64,000 nt of DNA from Arthrinium phaeospermum (Eukaryota; Ascomycota; Sordariomycetes; Amphisphaeriales; Apiosporaceae), in assembly GCA_006503535.1 (NCBI GenBank), contig QYRS01000003.1, positions 124,001 through 188,000 of the forward strand. The letters are read 5' to 3'. Under the pieces are notes generated by a model. It did no database searches and was not told the origin of the DNA. It was given only the letters and a program-made list of their open reading frames with translations. Shown piece by piece: positions 36,430-46,384 of this stretch; positions within the stretch are counted from its first letter, which is position 1; each line of letters starts with the position of its first letter. A program made the translations under genes and the position numbers.

Positions 36430-36592
36430 ATTTCAAGCTTAAAATACACCTTTCAAATTTAATTCACTCTCCCTTTATTAATAATTTTATTTATAAAATT
36501 ATCTAATTTTCTTAAAAGAATAAATTATATTTTATTCTATAATATTATATTTTTTAAAAAGTATTTAATTAAATTATATATATCGAAATCCA
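36430..36592. repeat. AT-rich island, probable RIP-decayed repeat
   Basis: A run made almost only of A and T (for example AATTTAATTCACTCTCCC, TTATTTATAAAATTATC, TTAATTAAATTATATATATC), flanked by GC-balanced DNA. The sharp boundaries suggest a decayed repeat remnant. Confidence 0.65.
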
Positions 36593-36820
36593 GCTTTGCC
36601 GGTTTATTCTCGCAAGGGCTTGGGAGGTAGCTTCTGAACCGATGATGGAATGTCAGCCACATGCAACTACAGGTCCGTATGCAAGTAATCGATATGTCAG
36701 GCCTAACGGGGAAATGTCAAGGGCGGTTGGGTCGTGGCTGTGGCAGAAGGAACATCAACAAGACACCGGACTAACCAAACAGCCAGGCTTCTCCCGGCAG
36801 CTGGCAGTAGATATAATAAT

Positions 36821-36850
36821 AGTGTAAGAGTAATCGGCGATTATTACACT
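36821..36850. repeat. Bulged hairpin (12 bp arms)
   Basis: AGTGTAA-GAG-TAATC, loop GGC, GATTATTACACT. The two arms are fully complementary over 12 bp if the three bases GAG are bulged out. It is about 390 bp upstream of the TFB1 start. Confidence 0.7.
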
Positions 36851-37240
36851 CGCGTAATTAAATACACATATACCTCGGTTGTGTATTACTACTAATTACT
36901 CCAGTTGAATGCTTTAAGCATAGGTAGGCAATCAACCTGGTTATTCCGGTATCTATTTGATGGTCCTACTGGTTGTGGCTGTGGCCGCCTATTGAATTGA
37001 GGTAGGTGCTTTGATGCGGATGTGGCTTAAGCTTTTCCTCTAAAGTTATCATGCCAGAACAAAGCACAGCTTTTGATGATGAACCTAAACATCATCCCTT
37101 CCTTGCGACCGTGAGAAGCTCGCATCCTGGAGTCATATCGCATCAGTCGCTTATCGTAGAACTCGGCATCGCAGTTTCCTCACACATGCTGACAGGATCA
37201 GCGCTGAGGCCTGAATGAAGCCTGGAGCTGATTCGACGCC

Positions 37241-39233
37241 ATGGCTATCCCTCGAGGCACTGCAGCGTACAAGAAGAAGGAAGGCATTCTCACAGTTACC
37301 GACGATCAAAAATCGATAATATGGACACCTCAGGCCAACCCGGAAGGTCCTCCTGGCATCACATTGGCCATCTCCAATGTCACCAGTATGATGAGGACGG
37401 CCTTGACGAGGATAGGATCAATGCTAATTCCAAGTAACAGATCTCCAGCAGACGCCTGACACTGCAGCCAAGGTCATGCTGAAGATTTTCGAGAAAGCAA
37501 AGGACGGCGCAGAGCCCGTCTCCTATCTCTTCCACTTCAACTCGCCAACCGATCCCAGAGGGGAGGCGAACGTACTGAAGGATTTGTTGTCGCGGCTTCT
37601 GGCCGAATACAAAGCCAATGATCCAAGCGTACCACGGCCTGCGGCCGGTAGCGCCTCGGGTTCCATGGCCTTTGCGAACGCGGTCAACTCTAAACCGTCT
37701 TCTGCCCGCTTCTTTGACGATGCGCAGCTCAAGATGGACATCGAACTTCAGCAATCCTTGATGAAAACAGACAGGAGTCTTCACCAAATGTACATGGAAG
37801 GCCGATCCACGAAGCCCGACTCCATGTCGGATGCCATATTCAACATGCAGTTCTGGTCCACACGCATAAATCTGCTCCGGGCTCATGCTATTGAGCGAAG
37901 CCAGAAAAAGGGACCGTACAATGTCCTTGCGACGGTCAAGCCGATCATCGAACAAAGCACCGAACCTGACAAGCCTAATACGATGAAACTAAACATCACC
38001 GTTGAGCAGGTTCGGATGATATTCGACCAACATCCCTTAGTCAAGAAGATCTACAACGAGAACGTGCCTCCACTCAGTGAAGGCGAATTCTGGGAACGTT
38101 TCTTTCTGAGTAAATTGTCGAAGCTGCTGAGGGGCGAGCGCGCCACTGGATTGGAAGCCACCGACAGGGTGTTCGACAAGTATGACGAGTATGAAGACAT
38201 TACGGCGTTCTCAAGCAAGATTCTGAGTCAGCATGTGCCCCATATGATCGATATCGAGGGCAATGAGGAGAACCAAGGCGGATCCAAGGGCGGCAACCGG
38301 AAGGATCATGAGATGCGGCCAAGAGGTCGACAAGACGTGCCCATTATACCCACTCTCAATAGCATAAGTGGGAAGATGCTGGCGAATGTCTCGGCTGCCG
38401 ACAGCGCAGCCGCCGACTCTGCCGGCTCGGACGACATCCACAGTCAGCAGCTAGCCTTGCGCGATCTGCGCGCTGAGGCCGAGGAGTCCAAGATCATCTT
38501 GAACATCAAAGAGCAAAGCCAGTTCTTCTCCAATCAGGCTAATGCTGCGTCGGCGGCTGACGAGATCTTTGCTAAGCAAAATCCCACGAAGTTGTTGAAG
38601 CACGTGCAAGGTGACCTGGGCTTGCTGCGTGATGATGGCGCGGGTGGCGTCGACTTCCAAGCATCACTGGGCATCAACGACGAAAGTGACAGCGACGACG
38701 ACGATAAGAACAAGAAGGCACATGTGGGATCCCGGGGAGCACGTAAGGCAGCTCAGAAGCAGATCCTGGACAGCATCCTTCAAAGGCGGGCACAGATGTA
38801 CGGCCACTCTTCGGATGAGACTACACCCATGGGCCTGCCCGCCGAGGTAGCTGCCAAGTGCAAACTGACGCATGCGACTACGATGGAGTTCATACACCAG
38901 TTCTGGTCTGCCTTCCTCTCTGGCGATCCCGACAGGGCCGCAGAGCTCGGATACCTACTGGAGTCACTCAAGCGGTCCAAGGAGCGCATCAACGCCGTCG
39001 AGGCCGAGGCGCAGAAGGCGAGAGACCAGGAGATCGAGCGCAAGAAGGAGGAAATCCGGCAGATATACCAGCGGACAGGTAAGAAGCGGAAGCTGAATGC
39101 CAATGCTGTGCGAGGAGGAAAGGACGCCGTTGTGAAACTGATGGGACCAGTAGTCAAGTCGCTAGATACTGCCATCGCTGCGTATCAGAAAGCACTTGCC
39201 GCCGAGGGGATCCAGGCGAGCACCGAAGGCTAG
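37241..39233 (+). CDS. TFB1: TFIIH subunit Tfb1 (p62)
   Basis: Two exons, 37241-37385 and 37441-39233, with a 55 bp intron (645 aa; yeast Tfb1 is 642). The intron sits inside the N-terminal PH domain (KKKEGILTVTDDQKSIIWTP, then AISNVT|NLQQTPDTAAKVMLKIF), which binds activators, TFIIE and XPC/Rad4. Two BSD-type regions follow: MSDAIFNMQFWSTRINLLR near residue 165 and SEGEFWERFFLSKLSKLLRG near residue 235. The C-terminal part has the TMEFIHQFWSAFLSGDPDRA helix and a coiled coil (about 545-590). The protein is part of the core TFIIH ring with XPD, whose gene is 17 kb away. Exon 1 and the intron start are duplicated in inverted, decayed form at 39.6-39.84 kb. Confidence 0.95.
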
Positions 39234-39328
39234 GTAGCTAAGAAGAGCGCTTACAGTAGATTAATACAACACCCTCAAGTCCCTGCGGGAACAAACCGGC
39301 CGAGCCTCCTTAAGAGCAAGCAGTTCTG

Positions 39329-39486
39329 CGGAATATTATTACATCACTAATCGTTTATTCCACTGTTTATAACTTGGAGCAAGTGGAATAATCTACGGAA
39401 TGTTAGTACATCACTATTCCTTTATTCCACTGTTATAACCTGGAGTAAGTGGAATAATCAAGACGGTTTATTCCTGCGGCCGCTTG
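39329..39486. repeat. Two tandem 67 bp units ending in palindromic element copy B
   Basis: Unit 1 (39329-39395) and unit 2 (39396-39462) each run CGGAAT...TTA..ACATCACTA..., then TTATTCCACTGTT...AAGTGGAATAAT. Each unit carries the 10 bp inverted repeat. Unit 2 continues into AAGACGGTTTATTCCTGCGG and CCGCTTG, so 39422-39486 matches the element at 18133-18198. This looks like a small non-autonomous element or transposon terminus, partly duplicated. Confidence 0.75.
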
Positions 39487-39626
39487 CCCCATGGCTTTTG
39501 GCCCGCATATCGCGACAAGCGCTTTTGTCGGAACTATGTGTAATCTATCTTCAGGCGCGCAAGCTAGGGGCCGGATCAACTGGACTCTTGAGACCCCTTC
39601 GAGCCATAAATTAAGAGGCGATGAAC

Positions 39627-39840
39627 TTGATCCTATCCTCGTCAAGGTCGTCGTCCTTATCATATTGGTAACATTAGAGATGGGCAATGTGATACCAGGA
39701 GGACCTTCCGGGTTAGCCTAAGGTGTCCATATTCTGGACTTTTGATCGTCGGTAACTGTGAGGATGCCGTCCTTCTTGCATCATTATATAATCTTGAAGG
39801 CGTCACATGATGCTGCATAGGGTTCGAGAGCCACGGTAGC
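39627..39840 (-). pseudogene. Inverted, RIP-like decayed partial copy of TFB1 exon 1 and intron 1
   Basis: The minus strand from about 39780 to 39627 aligns with TFB1 from about 37274 through the 5' part of intron 1 (shared blocks CTCACAGTTACCGACGATCA, AACCCGGAAGGTCCTCCTGG and GACGAGGATAGGATCAA). A looser match with a roughly 30 bp insertion extends to the start codon, which has become GTG. The intron is included, so the copy is DNA-derived. In the alignable part, all five C-to-T changes I count are at CpA, and one turns a CAG glutamine codon into TAG. This is the RIP signature. The copy cannot encode the PH domain. Confidence 0.85.
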
Positions 39841-41772
39841 CTGCTTTGCAAGACCACGACAGCGCTTGTTCTTTCCCGCCCATACTCTGCTCCAGCTTGG
39901 TACGTTAAGATTCACCCCTTCGAGTTATAGCACGGGTCGTGCATTGGAGGGATTGCTTGCAATTTTACGTTGCCGAATATACTGCAGGTCGGGTATCTCA
40001 TCTGAAACCGCAAGTCAAGATCGCCTTATATTGCCAATGGTGTCGCATGCTTCCAAATCACATATTGCAAGAAAAGTAAGGAGGTGCCATACTTCTATTG
40101 GCCAGTTGGCTACCTATGACGAATCTATATGCCTCGCTCGCACTATAAAAGCCCTCCTTGTCGCCATTATATAAAAATATATATACGGATACCTATGGTT
40201 GATGCATTCATTATACGTTATTGAGCCGCGAGAAGCGTGCATTTTGTCTTGAGGAGCTCAAGCGTGGGTAGCAAGTGCCTACTATAGGCTATGAAGTGGG
40301 ATTTTGATACACATTGATAATAACGACGGACTCGGATATGGATCCCCAGTGGTAGGGAAGGTGGGTACAGGTATACTTTGGAAATCAGCCGCGCATATCG
40401 AGGCACAGGAGACAGAGACGTTTCCTTTGGACATGCGGTTTCATCGAACGGTTCATGCCACCAGACAGCCAGACACAGTCCGCAGCTAATGATCTGTACA
40501 CACGTTATGCAGATCGCATGCCAGCCGACAAGCTGCTGCATCTGGACAGGCTGAGAAGGCATTGTCGCCGGCACAAGCCGTACAAAACACGGCTAAAACA
40601 TCCTTCCGTACACGTATGTAGTTGACGTGCGGCTGGCAGGCTGGCTCGCTGGGAGCCCATCGCCAACCCGACATGCATCTCCACTAATCTCTGGGACTTG
40701 GACGCCGCGTCATGCTGCATCGCTGTGGATCAATCGGATCGAGTGCTATCATAGCGCACTTTTGAGCGCATATCGATGTTGTACACAACAGGCTAAGAGG
40801 CAATTCTACTCTACTTAAGTTTTTCAACAGGAGAGGGAGAGACACCGAAGCCGAAGATCGACTGTCAAGAAAGAGTCAAGGTTTCAGATCTCCCGATGAG
40901 ACGAACAAACGGGTATGTCGCGGCGGTCATCACATCCAGGGGTCCAACGATCAAATCGTCGAATGGGATCTGACCTGGTTACGGAGTCAGTCTAGGGAAT
41001 GAGCAAATGGAAGGCTACAGCAACCAAGCCAGCACCTTAATTCAACCCACTGGAAGGGTCGGCGGGTGGGGGGCACGGGCAGAGAAAACAGTGGACCATG
41101 GCTGAAGCCGTTAGTTGTTTAGGTCGTGCTGATGGTCACTAAGCAGCACTCCCAGCTCCCTCGCAGTAACCGGCAGCCACCTTCCAAGGATTGGGGGTCT
41201 GTTAAGATGTAACACCAATTAATTGGGCAGCAAATCACAAGGAACGCTGCTAGGCCGATCAATCAGAGAACAACATTGAACAACCTGCTTGCCTCGTATT
41301 GATTTTTTGCCAGTTCAGTTAGCTAGCTAGCTGCTTTTACATAGCCCTGCCAAACGCCGTGCGCATCTCTCTCTCTCTCCAAAGGGAAAATACGAACAAA
41401 ACAACTTCCATTTCCTGCTCGCTCATAGATTGATTCGTCTCTCCCAATCCTGCTCGTTATCAGGCCAGCCAGTCGCTACCTTACCAATTCGGCTGATTCA
41501 CCATGTTGCGCCTACTGGTCGCTGGATGAACGACGACCAAACACGCCGACGACGACGCTTTGCTGCGGAGAATAGACCAGGAACAATAAACAACCAACAA
41601 GAACCAAAAATTTGAAGAGCCCTTCCTTTGCGTGTGTAGCCCGGCGCAACGGTCTTTGGGGGATCGCCCATCTAAGTCGGTCGCATTCCCGTTGCCAGTG
41701 ACGTCCTCTGACGGGACGAGCGCATTCTTGAGTCAGGAGGGGTGCCATCTAAAGTTCGGTCGGGAAAAAAAA
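39841..41772. other. Intergenic, no supported gene
   Basis: About 1.9 kb between the TFB1 pseudo-copy and the next gene. It has short broken frames and a CT-rich stretch with CTCTCTCTCTC near 41367-41377, close to the downstream gene; that part is probably its promoter and leader. Confidence 0.5.
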
Positions 41773-44700
41773 ATGTTGTCCCATCTGCGCTTCCATCGAC
41801 GGGGCCCGTCCAATCCCACGTCGCCCAACCCCGACAGCAACGTCTCCTGGGATGTGCAGCCTCCGCAGCTCGTCCCCGACGACAGCAGCGTGCCCGCGCC
41901 CGACATTCGCCCCCGATCGTCCACCTCGCCGCCCCAGAGCCAGCAGGCCCCAGCCCGTTCGCAGTCGCCGCCGTTGACCTCGCCGCCTCCCCCGCCGCAG
42001 CCTCAGCAGGCACCGCCGCCTCCTCCGTCCCAAGCGCCGCCCAGCCTGCCTCCGATCGCCCGAGTGGCCTCTGTCTCCGAGACGGAATACTCGGCTTCCG
42101 AATACTCCGTCTATGTGGGCGACCCGGAATCGCACCACTCCCGGGAAGAACCGCGAGTGCCCGCTCGATCGTCGCCCTACACCGAGCAGACGGGCTTTCT
42201 GGGAGGGCTGAAGTACCGTCGCGAACAAGATGCCGCCGCCGCCGCCGGGGCGGTCACAAGCCCCAGGGCTGGTCCCTCGGAGAGAAGCTCGAGTTACTCG
42301 CTAGACAGCCGGAACTCATCCAGGCCCAACATCGCCTCGGCGATGACGAGCCCACCGGGCAGACCACCCCTCAGGTCGAGCAACGTGGGCTCCTTCGTGT
42401 CGCCAACCGACCTTCAACACAACACCAACATCACTGGGAAGCGCCCGCCGGGCGCGCGGATGAAGACGGAGCCAGCTCCAATGGCGAACCAAAATGTGGC
42501 CCCAGACCCGCCGAAAGGGAGGAAGAGTCTCCCGTTTCTCAAGAACCCCATGTCGACCCTGCTTATGAGGAGGAAAACCAGCCAGAACATACCGGATCTA
42601 TCGCTGTCGCTACTCAATGACCGTGGGAAAACGTCGTATGAGCCCATCCGGGGTACCAAGGTTCACGACTTCAGCGCCCCGCGCCCCAAGAAGCCCGTGT
42701 CGAACAATGTCAGCCCCATGCCGCCCACCGAGCAGACCGTACCCGAGGCTATACCACCCAGCAAAGAGGACCTATCGCCACCACAGCGAGCAGCGCCGCC
42801 CGTTCCGCCAAAGGACGAACTCGAACTTTCTGGAAGATCATCCGCCTCCATACAATCACGCCGCCCCGTGTCTGTCGATGGTGCGGCCGCCCTGCAGAGT
42901 GAAAGTGCGTCGAGGTCCACCAGCGCCGCCCGGCGAATAACTCTCATGGACACGCAGATGCGGAGGAAGAGCTCTGTGCCGTCGTCTATCTCGACGTTGT
43001 CGAGGAATCTGTCCGGCATGTCGGGCAAAGACGTGCTCAGTGCTCTACCGAGGCATATGAAGAGCACATCGTCGAGATTCAGCTTCGACATGATGGGGGC
43101 CGCGAATGCCGAAAAGCTTTTGGAGGAGAAGCATCGCCAGAGAGAGCAGGAGAAGCAGCCAGACGTCACTGGTCACCGTGACTCGCGCTACGACGAATTT
43201 GAAGAGGATCCTTTCGAGTACGACGATCTGGATTACGACGATGGGCTGGAGGAGAGGATCCCGGGAGTCAATGCCGACTACGATGAAGAGGAAGAGGACA
43301 TTTACGAAGAGCCGGTGGAGGAGTACGACCCAGACAACGACCAGGAAAATTTCGCTGGCTTCGTTTTCCAAAGGTCCAATCCTCACTCCAACTTGGCAAG
43401 TCCCCAGGATGCGATGATGGCTACTACTCCACGAGATGCCGAGGGGAACGTTATTGGGTTCGCCATGACACAAGGAACACCGGATATCAACAACCGACTT
43501 TCACAGATTTCCGTCCAGGCGCCTGAACCCTCGCATCCGCACTCCCCCGTATCTCAAGCGCTACTTAGTGGCGACAGCCCGACTGGACTTGGGATTCAGG
43601 GGCTAGATGCTGCTATCCATGATTCGAACCGGTCATCGCCACAGGAAACCCAACCGAAAGACATCCCCGCTCCCGCCCCTGCTCACGCTCCCGTTCCTGC
43701 ACCCCTGCAACCAGACGACGAACTCTACTTCGGCGGCGCTGGTCTCGAGGGAGAAGGGGATGGTGTAGCTATTGATGAGGCTTTGTTCGACTTGGAGGAT
43801 ACCGATCAGTACGGCAGGCCGCTAGCTGGAGTGTTTGCAAGTGCGCTTGCTCGTAGACAGGCTGCCGAAGAACAAGCAAAACGCGAATCTGACGACGTAA
43901 CCTCGCGTCTATCTGGAGCGTCTGCGGTCACTCAGTCGACCGCGCATACCTCTTTGAGTGTTGTGCCCAACCAGGAGCCATTGCCAGTTGACAACCAACA
44001 ACCTGAGGATGAGAAGAGTTCATCACCCAATGGACTGGAACAACCACAACCGGAGTGTTCTACCACCGCCGAGACGGACAATATGGCAGCTTACCAAGCA
44101 GCATTAGCAGCGGCTGCCCACAAGGCCGCCGCCTCGGGCAAATTCCGTAGAGATTCGGACCCGCCACTGCCAACCGATGTGACCATTACTTCGCCGACGA
44201 CTTCTGGTGGGTCTGGCCAGTCGAATGCCAACATCGACTCCTTTGACGACTACGAATTTGACGATGGTTTTGACGACGGCTTCTCCAACGGCCTCGACGA
44301 CTACGAGTTGGACGACGACGCCATCATTGCGGAAGCGAACGCAAGCGCACTGGCCCATGACTCGGACGGGTGGTATGGACAGGAGTTTGGCTTCTACGCC
44401 ACCCCCGCCCAGCCGATACCGCACCGCAACATGAACCCGGGAAGCGACACGGACCCCTTCTACGGGGGCTTCTTCGGCTCGAACCAGGGGCTGGCGCGCT
44501 CCAAGTCCGGCCACCTGATCTCGCGGGAGCCGAACCTGACCCCCATCACCGAGCGGTCGGAGTACTCCAACCGCAACTCGATTATGAGTCTCATGTCGCC
44601 CAACAGCACGACGGCCCGGGAACTTTCGTCGCTGCAAAGCCCCGGCCTGGCCCAGCTCGCCATGATGGCCGACGACGACAACATGTCCCTGTCGGCCCTG

Positions 44701-45438
44701 CTACGTCTGCGGTCCAAGGCGTGGGGCGACTCTCAGGCCTCGCTCGTGAGCTCGCGCGACGGGTCTCCTAGCGATCGTAACAACGACATCGCGAGCCCCT
44801 GGAGCCCCGAGGGCCGCGAGCAGATGCCCGGCGGCCACGACATGTACGGTCGGAAGAACTCGGCCTTCTCGCTCTGGAGCCAGAGCGCCGATTCGGGCGC
44901 CGCGAGCGGGTCGGGCAGTCCGACGCTTACTATGTCCATCCCGTCATTACCGCATAATTCTGCTGTCCCGCCGGTGCCGTCATTGAACCCGGCGGCGTTG
45001 GGTACGAACTCGAACCCGAACTCGAGCCCAGCGACGGTGGCAGGTCCAGTACCTTCTGCTATCCCTCAACCCCTGTTCTCGCCGCCCCCGATACCCACGC
45101 AACCAGCACAACAACCCACGACGTTCCCGCCCGTGCTGGAAGACGAGGAGGCGGACGACGACGACGCGGAGGGGGACTTTGACGACCAGGCCAGCGCGGC
45201 GAGCGCGGTGTTGAGCCCCCAGCCCGGGGTGCCGTCGCAGCAGCGGCCGCCGGGCATGGGCCAGGGCATGGGCCACCGGCACAAGGGCAGCGCCGACTCC
45301 ATCTCGTACGTCAAGGAGGAGGGGGACGGGCGGCCCGGCGGCGGGGAGCCGCGGTGGGTGCTGGAGCGCCGGCGCACGGCCGAGTCGGGCGAGATCGAGG
45401 TTCTGGGCCGCGAGGTCGTGGAGGGTGGGAGGATCTAG
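41773..45438 (+). CDS. Conserved fungal protein, large and mostly disordered
   Basis: Single exon. I chose the ATG at 41773 (after an A-rich context, giving MLSHLRFHRRGPSNPTSPN, 1221 aa) over an open extension upstream, because the upstream 47 codons are low-quality. The first 130 residues are Pro/Gln/Ser-rich. Acidic tracts occur in the middle (EFEEDPFEYDDLDYDDG; EEEEDIYEEPVEEYDPDN) and again before a more ordered segment (DGWYGQEFGFYATP, DPFYGGFFGSNQGLARSKSG, ITERSEYSNRNSIMSLMSP). The end is SADSISYVKEEG...RWVLERRRTAESGEIE then VLGREVVEGGRI, charged and probably helical. I see no catalytic domain, signal peptide or membrane segment. The repeated Ser-Pro motifs suggest phosphorylation. Function unknown. 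Confidence 0.85.
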   Translation: MLSHLRFHRRGPSNPTSPNPDSNVSWDVQPPQLVPDDSSVPAPDIRPRSSTSPPQSQQAPARSQSPPLTSPPPPPQPQQAPPPPPSQAPPSLPPIARVASVSETEYSASEYSVYVGDPESHHSREEPRVPARSSPYTEQTGFLGGLKYRREQDAAAAAGAVTSPRAGPSERSSSYSLDSRNSSRPNIASAMTSPPGRPPLRSSNVGSFVSPTDLQHNTNITGKRPPGARMKTEPAPMANQNVAPDPPKGRKSLPFLKNPMSTLLMRRKTSQNIPDLSLSLLNDRGKTSYEPIRGTKVHDFSAPRPKKPVSNNVSPMPPTEQTVPEAIPPSKEDLSPPQRAAPPVPPKDELELSGRSSASIQSRRPVSVDGAAALQSESASRSTSAARRITLMDTQMRRKSSVPSSISTLSRNLSGMSGKDVLSALPRHMKSTSSRFSFDMMGAANAEKLLEEKHRQREQEKQPDVTGHRDSRYDEFEEDPFEYDDLDYDDGLEERIPGVNADYDEEEEDIYEEPVEEYDPDNDQENFAGFVFQRSNPHSNLASPQDAMMATTPRDAEGNVIGFAMTQGTPDINNRLSQISVQAPEPSHPHSPVSQALLSGDSPTGLGIQGLDAAIHDSNRSSPQETQPKDIPAPAPAHAPVPAPLQPDDELYFGGAGLEGEGDGVAIDEALFDLEDTDQYGRPLAGVFASALARRQAAEEQAKRESDDVTSRLSGASAVTQSTAHTSLSVVPNQEPLPVDNQQPEDEKSSSPNGLEQPQPECSTTAETDNMAAYQAALAAAAHKAAASGKFRRDSDPPLPTDVTITSPTTSGGSGQSNANIDSFDDYEFDDGFDDGFSNGLDDYELDDDAIIAEANASALAHDSDGWYGQEFGFYATPAQPIPHRNMNPGSDTDPFYGGFFGSNQGLARSKSGHLISREPNLTPITERSEYSNRNSIMSLMSPNSTTARELSSLQSPGLAQLAMMADDDNMSLSALLRLRSKAWGDSQASLVSSRDGSPSDRNNDIASPWSPEGREQMPGGHDMYGRKNSAFSLWSQSADSGAASGSGSPTLTMSIPSLPHNSAVPPVPSLNPAALGTNSNPNSSPATVAGPVPSAIPQPLFSPPPIPTQPAQQPTTFPPVLEDEEADDDDAEGDFDDQASAASAVLSPQPGVPSQQRPPGMGQGMGHRHKGSADSISYVKEEGDGRPGGGEPRWVLERRRTAESGEIEVLGREVVEGGRI

Positions 45439-46384
45439 GGCTTCCTCGAGTGCCTTCCCGGCCTGAGCAGCTGGTTCGCCGCCACCACTCCGAGCGGTGG
45501 TTGACGGACGATGCTCTCGCTTATAGGAGCATGCAGCAGCAGCAAACAAACAAACGATTGAAACGCTATCAAGACGAATGGGATGGGTTCCATCCTCCAA
45601 GAAGAAAACGTCTGTTATACGCATTTACGCAGCAAATTTGTCGGAGATGATTAGAGGAGGAAGAAATATTAATAGTCGGTACGACGGCGGCACCTTTGTT
45701 GATGGTTACTTTACTTGGCTTTTGTTTGATACGACACGACACGCCACGCGCACAACGCAGCTTACATATATATCAACTTTTCGTCAATCATCAGCGCTGC
45801 CGGTTGCGTACAACATAGAAAGCGAAGCAAGAGACAGAGAGAAGGTGGCCTTTGTTTCTTTTTTTTTCCTCCCCTTTTCCTTTCTAGGTGCACATATATC
45901 AGTTATATTATACAACATGGGAAGCGAGGTTTTGGTGTACAAAAGATATCAACACTCCGGGGAACTACTGTTTGTTAAGTTATATATCAAATGGGTTTTC
46001 CGGGGTTTCAGGGCTTTAGATTGGATTCGGCGCTTCTCGTGTTGAGAAAGAGAGGGAGGGAGGGATATTCATTCTTCTTTCTGTACTATAGGAGATATAT
46101 ACTACTGGCTTGTCGTCACCACACATTGCCTGTGGGTGATAAGGATTAATTCAAGGGGGGAGAGGCGCCTTGTCTGGCTGCTGTAATAAGAAAGGATAAG
46201 CTTGTTTCTGCTGTCCCGATTGAGTGATGTGAGATATATGATATGGCTTCAAGAGTCCTCATTCAAGCGATGTTCTGATAGACATATAGGGAGAGTTAAA
46301 ATACTCTAAGTGTATTCGTCTAAATTTCTACTTCTTCCTCTTTCTTTCTATCTCTACATATATGACTCTATCATGAAGAAACCC
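45439..46384. other. Convergent 3' intergenic region
   Basis: About 950 bp between convergent stops. It is T-rich, with no coding signal. Confidence 0.5.

Larger units (their letters stand above)
34924..37240. other. Divergent promoter region KGD1/TFB1
   Basis: About 2.3 kb between two divergent housekeeping genes. I see no gene with family support. The half near TFB1 contains an AT-rich island (36430-36592) and a bulged hairpin (36821-36850), suggesting old repeat DNA. Confidence 0.55.
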
